Source: Chloroflexota bacterium (GTDB lineage: Bacteria > Chloroflexota > Anaerolineae > SpSt-600). From it: a stretch of DNA of 5,314 bases. Below, in pieces: positions 1 to 5,314 of the stretch (position 1 is its first letter; each line of letters begins with the position of its first letter). The notes beneath the pieces are model-generated. The model did no database searches, was not told the DNA's origin, and was given only the letters and a program-made list of their open reading frames with translations. The position numbers and the translations under genes were made by a program. The stretch lies in contig DRAO01000271.1 in NCBI GenBank assembly GCA_011041825.1, forward strand, positions 1-5,314, written 5' to 3'.

Positions 1-23
1 TGGACTCTGGCGAATCTTACTTT

Positions 24-106
24 GGACGCAGATTCACGCAGATTTTCTCAGATAATCCTTGAAAATATTAGAAATCTGCGTGCGAAGCCTGCGAGAATCT
101 GCGTCC
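24..106. repeat. Intergenic inverted/direct repeat built on the 9-mer ACGCAGATT
   Basis: The 9-mer ACGCAGATT occurs twice in the plus orientation (26-34 and 36-44, exactly 10 bases apart) and twice in the minus orientation (73-81 and 96-104). The outer arms 24-35 and 95-106 are a perfect 12-base inverted repeat. The inner arms 36-45 and 72-81 also pair over 10 bases. The right side has 13 extra bases (82-94) that include a degenerate copy of the unit and would form a bulge; the centre is an AT-rich loop. T-runs follow at 109-112 and 117-121. The symmetry is seen directly. That this is a copy of a dispersed intergenic repeat (REP or MITE-like) is inference. It could instead act as a terminator for a gene to the left, or as an operator. 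Confidence 0.7.
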
Positions 107-163
107 GCTTTTAAGCTTTTTGCACGTTTTCAAAATCGTCAGACTCCAGTTTAGCATAAAGAA

Positions 164-172
164 GGGAGAGGG
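164..172 (+). promoter_or_regulatory. Ribosome binding site of the NurA-domain gene
   Basis: A purine-rich stretch (GGGAGAGGG) ends nine bases before the ATG at 182. It supports that ATG as the start. No convincing -35/-10 pair was found between the repeat and this site. Confidence 0.6.
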
Positions 173-181
173 TTCTACCCT

Positions 182-1300
182 ATGAGTTTGCCCCTTGCTC
201 CGCTGATTCCCGAAATTGAAGAGTTAAGCCGGGAGGTTGCGGAATCTCGCCAACTTTACCAGCAGGCGGCCAGAGAGGCAAGGGAAGTCCTTCACCAGTT
301 CGCCGCCAAGGGCGAATCCCTGCGCCTTAAGATCAAGGGGCTTCAGGCTGCCATACCTGCCTGGGAACCTCTCGATTACGTGGGGCTTCCCCCTTCGCCT
401 CCTGATACCTTTACCGTCATTGCCGCTGATGGCTCACAGATTCAACCCGACCGTCATGGCATAGCCCTTTATTACGTGATCAACGTGGGGAGCATCGTCT
501 TCCGCCACGGCAGCGGTCAAACCCCTCAAACCCGCAGCATCCCCACCCTGTATTACCGGGATGAGGACCTATACGAAGGCCAGAGGCTGGTGCAGGGCAA
601 TCTGCTGGATGTGCGACGGGACATCGCTGAGATGCGAGAACTGGCCGAACAGGTGCAGAACTGCAAGGATGATTCGCCCTTGCTGGCCCTTGCCGATGGC
701 ACCCTCATCCTGTGGGTTCTGGAAGAGGAGCGGGAAAAGCACCTGGATAAAGTGCGGGTTTACCTCAAGGAGATGGAGCGCATAAGGAAGGCCGGGGCTG
801 CTCTGGCGGGGTTCACCAGCCGCCCTCGGTACACCGAGGTCGTGGATTTGCTGAGGGTAGCCTCGCTGGGTGTGGAAGCCTTTCAAGAGGGAACAGCACG
901 CAAACAATGGGGTCGCCTGACCGATGCAGCCATCTTCCGGCTCCTCCTCAAGCCCGGTCAACGCTCTGCCCTCTTCGAGAGCCCATCCCCTGTCAATGAC
1001 CACTATGGACCACACCGCATCTTTTACTTTTACCTCAACACGGGCGGCGAAATAGCCCGCATTGAGGTGCCCCGTTGGGTAGCTGAGAACCGAGAGTTGC
1101 TGGACTTCGCCCACGGTGCTATCCTCAAGCAGGGGGAGCTCACAGGAGGGTACCCTTATGTGCTTACCCGTGCCCATGAGTTGGCCGTGATAAAGGCTCA
1201 GGAGAAAGCCAACCTGGAGGCGATGATCGAGAGAGCCCTCATAAGCAGGGGCATATTGCCTCGCCTCTCCGAGAAAGAGCGATGGAAGAGAACCGTTTGA
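182..1300 (+). CDS. nurA: NurA-domain DNA nuclease
   Basis: This 372-residue protein matches the NurA family: Mn-dependent 5'-3' exo/endonucleases that, in archaea, work with the HerA helicase to resect DNA double-strand breaks. Residues about 10-57 are helical and heptad-like, probably a coiled coil. The core starts with VIAADGSQI, where Asp83 is the expected first metal ligand. A second acidic motif, LALADGTLI, follows with Asp172. Near the C-terminus, GYPYVLTRAHELAVI carries His332, matching the conserved family His. All three family signatures are present, so the enzyme looks intact. The ATG at 182 has a good ribosome binding site. No herA lies in the window. The 3' end overlaps the next gene by 19 bases, suggesting one transcript and translational coupling. 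The family call is firm; a role in break repair in this organism is inferred. Confidence 0.87.
   Translation: MSLPLAPLIPEIEELSREVAESRQLYQQAAREAREVLHQFAAKGESLRLKIKGLQAAIPAWEPLDYVGLPPSPPDTFTVIAADGSQIQPDRHGIALYYVINVGSIVFRHGSGQTPQTRSIPTLYYRDEDLYEGQRLVQGNLLDVRRDIAEMRELAEQVQNCKDDSPLLALADGTLILWVLEEEREKHLDKVRVYLKEMERIRKAGAALAGFTSRPRYTEVVDLLRVASLGVEAFQEGTARKQWGRLTDAAIFRLLLKPGQRSALFESPSPVNDHYGPHRIFYFYLNTGGEIARIEVPRWVAENRELLDFAHGAILKQGELTGGYPYVLTRAHELAVIKAQEKANLEAMIERALISRGILPRLSEKERWKRTV
1271..1300 (+). promoter_or_regulatory. Coupled stop/start junction between the nuclease and transglutaminase-like genes
   Basis: The upstream gene ends in TGA at 1298-1300, while the downstream ATG is at 1282, so the frames overlap by 19 bases. 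The purine run GAGAAAGAG (1271-1279) can serve the ATG. A second purine run, GGAAGAG (1284-1290), lies six bases before an in-frame TTG (1297-1299) that would give a four-base TTGA overlap. Either arrangement implies re-initiation by ribosomes finishing the upstream gene. Which start is used cannot be decided from the sequence. Confidence 0.55.
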
Positions 1301-3594
1301 GGCGGACAGGTTATTTTAACTGGATAGCCTGGTTCCTCGTGCTGTGGCTCAACCTGATTGTAGCCTGGTGCATAATGGCTGCCGAATGGACCCGAGGTCT
1401 CAGTGTGCTCTCCCTCATCGCCGCTGGCGGCGTGATATTAGGGACGATGCTGAGCGTAAGCCGCTGGCCTGGGAAGTTGGCTCATCTCCACAGCTTTATC
1501 ACTGGCACTTTCTTCACCTGCCTCACCGTATCCACCCTGCTACCAGAGCGCCTCTCCTGGCACGACCGCTTGATAAATCTATCCTATCGGATAGGCTATT
1601 GGCTCCAGGAAGTTATGAAAGGCCGGCCCGGAAGCGATGCCCTCATCTTTATCCTAGCCCTGGGCCTCATCCTGTGGTGGATTGCCGTCTTCTCGGTATG
1701 GCAACTTTTCCGCAGGGGCGATGCCTGGCTGGCTATCATCCCGGGAGGTATAAACATCATCATCAACCTCTATTATGGCCCTCCTAAACTCAGACCTTAC
1801 CTGCTGCTCTACCTCCTCACAGCCTTCGCCTTAATCCTTTGGTTGAATTTCAAAGAACAGGAACGGGCCTGGGCATCCAATAAAGTTGGCTATACCCCCT
1901 ACATAGGTTTTGATTTCTTCCGTTACGGCGCAACCTTCATTGCTTTGCTCCTCATTTTAACCTGGCTAGCTCCTTCTATGGAAACCCCAACCCACGAAGC
2001 AGGATTGCTCCATTCCCTCCAAAAGCCCTGGGAGCGAGTGCAGAATGAATGGAACCGCCTCTTCTCCTCCCTGCGGGGTTACCGTTCGAGGGGAAACAGC
2101 CCCATAGCCTTCGGAAAAGAATTACCCCTGGGCGGCCCTGTTGGGTTAGGAGAGAGGCTGATAATGGAAGTGGAGACTGACCCTCCTTTCCTGGGGCGAT
2201 ATTGGAAAGCAGCCAGCTACGATTTCTACACCGGGAGAGGCTGGCTTAACACCGATGAGATTGAAATACCCCTGGGGGCGGGTGACTATCCACCGATGCC
2301 CTCTTTCAAGATGCGTGCCCCTCTCACCCAAACGTATTACATCGTAGAACCCCAGGGGAGCCTGCTGTTCGCCGTGTATCAACCGGTGCGGGTGATAATA
2401 CCGGCCTTTGCTTATGTTATGGAAATCCCCCAAGATGATGGCAGCATCATCATAGAGCCATCGCTCCTCTACAGCCGCCGCCCCCTCCCCGAAGGGAAAG
2501 CATATAAAGTGGTCTCTCTGATAAGCCGGGCTGGGGAGAAGAGCCTCCGCAAAGCGGGCACCGATTATCCCGAATGGGTGACCTCCCGCTACCTTCAGCT
2601 ACCGCCGGAATTGCCCGAAAGGGTAAAATCCCTCGCCCGTGAGCTCACTGCACCTTATGATAACCCTTACGATAAGGCAACGGCTATAGAGCGCTATCTG
2701 CGGAACAACATCGCTTACAACGAGGACATCCCTCCCCCACCTGAAGGCCGAGATGCGGTTGATTATTTCCTCTTTGACCTTAGGGAGGGGTATTGCAATT
2801 ACTACGCTTCGGCTATGGTGGTGATGGCAAGGGCAGTGGGAATCCCGGCTCGCCTTGCCTCGGGATATGCCCGGGGCGAGTATGATTTTTCCCTCAAAAG
2901 GTGGAAGGTCCGGGATAAGCACGCCCACAGCTGGGTGGAGGTGTTTTTCCCCGGATATGGGTGGGTGGAATTTGAGCCCACCTCGGCCCAGCCGCCTATA
3001 ATAAGGCCCGCCGAAGGTGAAGGCAGCCTGGAGACGAGACGCCCTGACCGCCATAACCATATCCCTGAAGATGTCGAGCTTCCGACCGAGGCGAATCCTC
3101 CCGCTCTGCCAGAGGTTCAACCGGAGAATTGGCAGGCTTTCTTATCCAGGTTAAGGCCTCCTGGCTGGCTGCGGAACTTGCTGTGGTTCCTGGCAGCAGC
3201 GAGCCTTTTGGGCTGGCTGGCCTGGAGATACTTGGAACCTGCTCACCTGAGTTTAGCTGCCCGCTTTTACCTACGTTTGCAACGGCTAGGCCAACTGGCA
3301 GGTTGTAAGCCTCAGCCCTACCACACCCCCTATGAATATGCGGGCATTTTATCCAGGCTGACACCCGAGAGAGCCGAAGCCATCTTGACCCTGGTGGGGT
3401 TATATGTTAAAGAGAGGTTTGGGGGATATGAACTCAGCAGAGAGGAAGGGGAAAAGCTGCACCAAGCCTGGCGCACCGTCCTGCCAGGCTTGCTTAAAGC
3501 GGCTTTGCTTAGAAGAGGCAGGAAGAAGCCCAAAGCTTACCCCGCACTTTCCACCCGACGGGATGCTTCTTCCCAAGCCTTTATGAGGCGGTAA
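1282..3594 (+). CDS. Membrane-anchored transglutaminase-like protein (TgpA type, DUF4129 C-terminus)
   Basis: This 770-residue protein has the TgpA architecture. About seven hydrophobic helices lie within residues 14-231. A large, presumably extracytoplasmic region (about 232-628) follows, then one more membrane helix (about 631-649) and a cytoplasmic tail. The transglutaminase-like core lies at about 440-570. Cys505 in REGYCNYYASAM is the nucleophile and His549 in KHAHSWVEVF is the catalytic His. The third triad position falls in WVEFEPT, giving Glu565 where Asp is common. A Pro/Glu-rich linker (570-625) precedes the last helix. The tail contains HTPYEYAGIL (681-690), which resembles DUF4129, usual in this family. 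Such proteins may crosslink or cleave proteins at the envelope; the true substrate is unknown. They often sit with MoxR and DUF58 genes, which are absent here. The ATG at 1282 follows GAGAAAGAG. An in-frame TTG at 1297, sharing TTGA with the upstream stop, is an alternative start. Confidence 0.88.
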   Translation: MEENRLRRTGYFNWIAWFLVLWLNLIVAWCIMAAEWTRGLSVLSLIAAGGVILGTMLSVSRWPGKLAHLHSFITGTFFTCLTVSTLLPERLSWHDRLINLSYRIGYWLQEVMKGRPGSDALIFILALGLILWWIAVFSVWQLFRRGDAWLAIIPGGINIIINLYYGPPKLRPYLLLYLLTAFALILWLNFKEQERAWASNKVGYTPYIGFDFFRYGATFIALLLILTWLAPSMETPTHEAGLLHSLQKPWERVQNEWNRLFSSLRGYRSRGNSPIAFGKELPLGGPVGLGERLIMEVETDPPFLGRYWKAASYDFYTGRGWLNTDEIEIPLGAGDYPPMPSFKMRAPLTQTYYIVEPQGSLLFAVYQPVRVIIPAFAYVMEIPQDDGSIIIEPSLLYSRRPLPEGKAYKVVSLISRAGEKSLRKAGTDYPEWVTSRYLQLPPELPERVKSLARELTAPYDNPYDKATAIERYLRNNIAYNEDIPPPPEGRDAVDYFLFDLREGYCNYYASAMVVMARAVGIPARLASGYARGEYDFSLKRWKVRDKHAHSWVEVFFPGYGWVEFEPTSAQPPIIRPAEGEGSLETRRPDRHNHIPEDVELPTEANPPALPEVQPENWQAFLSRLRPPGWLRNLLWFLAAASLLGWLAWRYLEPAHLSLAARFYLRLQRLGQLAGCKPQPYHTPYEYAGILSRLTPERAEAILTLVGLYVKERFGGYELSREEGEKLHQAWRTVLPGLLKAALLRRGRKKPKAYPALSTRRDASSQAFMRR
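3521..3573. repeat. Nine-base inverted repeat across the convergent gene ends
   Basis: GGAAGAAGC (3521-3529) and GCTTCTTCC (3565-3573) are perfect inverted copies separated by 35 bases. They straddle the stop codon of the minus-strand transporter gene and lie inside the 3' end of the plus-strand gene. The pairing is seen directly. A role as a bidirectional transcript end is speculative: the loop is long, no T-run follows, and such a match can arise by chance in coding DNA. Confidence 0.3.
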
Positions 3595-4865
3595 CAGATG
3601 ACGAGAAGGGGGACAGAGAGGAGAGCCACCCACACGATTATCGCACCAATCCCTGCCAATTGCGCATAGAGCTGATGGGGGAAATCCTGTGGGAAGCCGG
3701 GGGATACGAGGAGGCCGCTTACGCCTTGACCGGGCACGTTAAGATAATCGCTTGGCACTCCATTCCATCCCTGGCCGAAGGAGCCATCGGCAAAGAGAGC
3801 GGTTGCCACAAGGCCCCATATAGCACCCAGCCCATTTACAGTGAGCACAGCCGCCGGGTCATCCAGCTTTGCTATCCTCTCGAAGAAATAGATTCCCAGA
3901 GGCACCAGCAGCCCAGCCCCAGCTCCTATGGCCCATCCTGCCCACAGAGGCACGAAAGCACAGGAGGCCCCGGCAGCTACCAGTCCGGCCACACTCCCCC
4001 GGATTGCCATAAACACGTCGGAGCGGTTGGTGGTGAAGAGAGAATAGATGGCTGCGGCCAGAAATCCCCCCGCAGCCGCCTCCAGCAGATTCAGGGCGCA
4101 GAAGGGGAGAGACAGGTTGTCCAGACGGGCATAGATAGGATTGCCCACCAGCAGGGCAATATATCCGACAAGCGTTAAAAAGCTTCCCAAGATGGCCAGC
4201 AAAGGCAGGTGAACGGGAGGCATAGAGGGCAATTCCCAATATGCTCCTTCGGAGCGAAGGCGGAAAATCAGCAGGGCAAACAGGGTCACCAGCGCCCCCA
4301 GGAGGTGAGGGCTTCCGGCTCCTAACAAATCTATAAAGCCATGAGCCAGGCCGATGTTCTTGCCCAGGTTGGCCAGCCACCCTCCACCCCAGACCCAGTT
4401 GCCGACGATGGGATGGAGCAGAGCGGCTATGAGGAAGCCGAACAGGATTAGCACCCAGTGTTTGACCTTATCCCAGAGGGTAGCCATAAAGATGAAGACC
4501 GCCAGACACACCAGCGGCAATTGGTTCACAAAGAGGACGAGTGCCTGGGGAGAGGCAGCCTGTCCTGTGAGGAAAAAGCCATACAAACCCAGGGCTCCCC
4601 AACCTGGCCCCCATCGCACATCTAGGGGGGACCATTCCCAAATAAGGTTTTTGAGGCCTGGCATCTCCTTCCACACCAGGCCGATGCCGCCAAATTGGAA
4701 GGCAAAACCGCAGCAGAAATATCCCAGTACGCCTATGGCCACCGAAAGCATTCCAGCGAAAGCCACCCCCTTTGCCTCCCGGGGTGGCCGGGCTCCAGCG
4801 GCCATAAGGGCGAATCCTATCGGTAAGAGCAGCGCAAGCACATTTATCAGAATGACCTCGTTCAC
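3537..4865 (-). CDS. amt: Divergent Amt/Rh-family ammonium transporter homologue
   Basis: This 442-residue protein has the normal Amt length and about eleven hydrophobic helices. Family landmarks include NWVWGGGWLA (Trp159, matching AmtB Trp148), IDLLGAGSPHLLGAL (Asp179 and His187, matching AmtB Asp160 and His168) and KLDDPAAVLTVNGLGAIWG in the tenth helix. In the last motif, Asn344 stands where AmtB has His318, the second twin-His residue. Ungapped comparison with remembered AmtB also suggests the two gate phenylalanines (107 and 215) are leucines here (118 and 238). About eight extra residues lie between Trp159 and Asp179. The tail after the last helix is short and lacks the usual GLRV...HGE regulatory segment, and no PII gene is adjacent. 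Membership in the superfamily is firm. Transport of ammonium is uncertain; it could be a low-activity paralogue, a sensor or a carrier of another small solute. The start is GTG. Confidence 0.85.
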   Translation of the reverse strand: MNEVILINVLALLLPIGFALMAAGARPPREAKGVAFAGMLSVAIGVLGYFCCGFAFQFGGIGLVWKEMPGLKNLIWEWSPLDVRWGPGWGALGLYGFFLTGQAASPQALVLFVNQLPLVCLAVFIFMATLWDKVKHWVLILFGFLIAALLHPIVGNWVWGGGWLANLGKNIGLAHGFIDLLGAGSPHLLGALVTLFALLIFRLRSEGAYWELPSMPPVHLPLLAILGSFLTLVGYIALLVGNPIYARLDNLSLPFCALNLLEAAAGGFLAAAIYSLFTTNRSDVFMAIRGSVAGLVAAGASCAFVPLWAGWAIGAGAGLLVPLGIYFFERIAKLDDPAAVLTVNGLGAIWGLVATALFADGSFGQGWNGVPSDYLNVPGQGVSGLLVSPGFPQDFPHQLYAQLAGIGAIIVWVALLSVPLLVICYRLIKAWEEASRRVESAG

Positions 4866-4877
4866 AGGGGTGAAAAC

Positions 4878-4883
4878 ACCTCC
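4878..4883 (-). promoter_or_regulatory. Ribosome binding site of the Amt homologue, supporting a GTG start
   Basis: Read on the minus strand, GGAGGT lies 12 bases upstream of the GTG at 4865-4863. The spacing is a little long. The in-frame open region upstream ends at a stop at 4916-4914 and contains no ATG, and the next internal start (GTG at codon 9) would cut into the first membrane helix. The GTG is therefore the best start. Confidence 0.6.
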
Positions 4884-4951
4884 ACTCTCGTCTGGGAGAA
4901 GCTGGCCTGCCCCTTATGAAGTCGGGGTACCGGATTTCGGATAATCGTGAC

Positions 4952-4962
4952 AGGAGAAGGAG
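4952..4962 (+). promoter_or_regulatory. Ribosome binding site of the Mut7-C gene
   Basis: AGGAGAAGGAG precedes the ATG at 4965. Its AGGAG at 4952-4956 sits eight bases before the start, which is ideal spacing. Confidence 0.7.
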
Positions 4963-4964
4963 CG

Positions 4965-5314
4965 ATGAAATTCCTGGCCGATAGTATGCTGGGCAGCCTT
5001 GCCAAGTGGTTGCGCATCCTCGGCTACGATACCCTTTACTTCCCCAATATGGAAGATAGCGAACTGGCAAGGCTGGCAATGAAAGAAGGCAGGGTCCTTT
5101 TGACCAGGGACCAGGAATTGGCCCGGAGAAAGGGCCTTAAAGCCTTGCTCATAAAGAGTGAAAAACTCCAGGAACAGATTACCCAGGTCTTCCGGGAACT
5201 GAACCTGGAGAAGAAAAACCCCTTTTCCAGGTGCCCTGTATGCAATACACCCCTACAGCCCGTTGATAAAGAAGCAGTAAGAGGCCGGGTGCCTGCTTAT
5301 GTCTTCGAGACCCA
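4965..5314 (+). CDS. Mut7-C (PIN-like) RNase domain protein, cut by the window edge
   Basis: The frame is open from the ATG at 4965 to the right edge (116 full codons, no stop), so only the N-terminal part is seen. It reads as a Mut7-C/DUF82 protein: a PIN-like nuclease fold fused to a zinc ribbon, named after the C-terminus of nematode Mut-7 and predicted to act on RNA. The opening FLADSMLGSLAKWLRILGYD is the family signature with acidic Asp6. EGRVLLTRDQELA (42-54) carries Asp49, the second active-site acid. The ribbon begins at SRCPVCNTPL with Cys90 and Cys93; the second Cys pair would lie beyond the edge. Family members are usually about 150-165 residues, so roughly 40 residues are missing. 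It is transcribed away from the transporter gene. The biological target of bacterial members is unknown. Confidence 0.88.
   Translation, partial: MKFLADSMLGSLAKWLRILGYDTLYFPNMEDSELARLAMKEGRVLLTRDQELARRKGLKALLIKSEKLQEQITQVFRELNLEKKNPFSRCPVCNTPLQPVDKEAVRGRVPAYVFET

Larger units (their letters stand above)
4866..4964. promoter_or_regulatory. Divergent intergenic region, presumed to hold two promoters
   Basis: These 99 bases separate the divergent start codons of the Amt homologue and the Mut7-C gene, so promoters for both should lie here or overlap the gene ends. A GATAAT hexamer (4940-4945, plus strand) resembles a -10 box, but no good -35 element lies 16-18 bases before it. It also sits very close to the ribosome binding site, so the leader would be very short. 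I found no clear minus-strand promoter, operator palindrome or NtrC-like element. Confidence 0.4.

Noticed and set aside
107..121. GCTT...AAGC mini-hairpin followed by a T-run as an intrinsic terminator
   Set aside because: The stem is only four base pairs with a two-base loop and too weak alone. The larger repeat upstream is the only plausible stem, and no gene end to its left is visible.
127..157. Possible promoter: TTTTCA (127-132) with TAGCAT (152-157)
   Set aside because: The spacing of 19 is long and both hexamers match the consensus poorly, so it is not strong enough to annotate.
569..1177. Long open frame on the minus strand opposite the nuclease gene
   Set aside because: It lies wholly within a gene with clear family motifs, has no recognisable domain, and reads as a composition shadow.
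1583..1595. Perfect palindrome CCTATC-G-GATAGG
   Set aside because: It is inside the transglutaminase-like coding region, short and isolated; probably coincidental.
4354..4944. Plus-strand frame opposite the start of the transporter gene
   Set aside because: It is antisense to the conserved transporter helices; the translation is Pro/Arg/Lys-rich with no family resemblance.
4468..5079. Minus-strand frame of about 200 residues crossing the divergent intergenic region
   Set aside because: It overlaps two well-supported genes. Its translation is rich in Arg, Gly, Pro and Ser with no domain, typical of an out-of-frame reading.

Overview
The window holds four protein-coding genes and almost no spare DNA. 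Base composition is moderately GC-rich by eye, the genes are tightly packed, and one start is GTG. Together with a NurA-family nuclease and a Mut7-C RNase-like protein, this fits a thermophilic or anaerobic environmental bacterium. Chloroflexota (Anaerolineae-like) is my best guess, but it rests on gene-family flavour only and there is no marker gene to confirm it.

Layout: positions 1-181 are intergenic and carry a compact repeat with four copies of a 9-mer, two in each orientation. Next come two overlapping plus-strand genes: a NurA-domain nuclease (182-1300) and a large membrane-anchored transglutaminase-like protein of the TgpA type (1282-3594). Converging on them from the minus strand is a divergent Amt/Rh-family ammonium transporter homologue (4865-3537), whose 3' end overlaps the transglutaminase gene by 58 bases. 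A 99-base divergent intergenic space separates it from a plus-strand Mut7-C/PIN-like RNase gene (from 4965), which runs off the right edge.

Functionally, the nuclease and the transglutaminase-like protein are probably co-transcribed and translationally coupled, but no shared pathway is evident. The usual partners of each (HerA for NurA; MoxR and DUF58 for TgpA-type proteins) are not in the window. The Amt homologue has no adjacent PII (glnK) gene here. It also lacks several residues of the classical ammonium pore, most notably the second histidine of the twin-His pair, which reads as Asn344. I see no phage, transposase, CRISPR, RNA gene or obvious new multi-gene system. The main points of interest are the altered Amt pore, the unusual gene pairing, the long convergent overlap and the upstream repeat.
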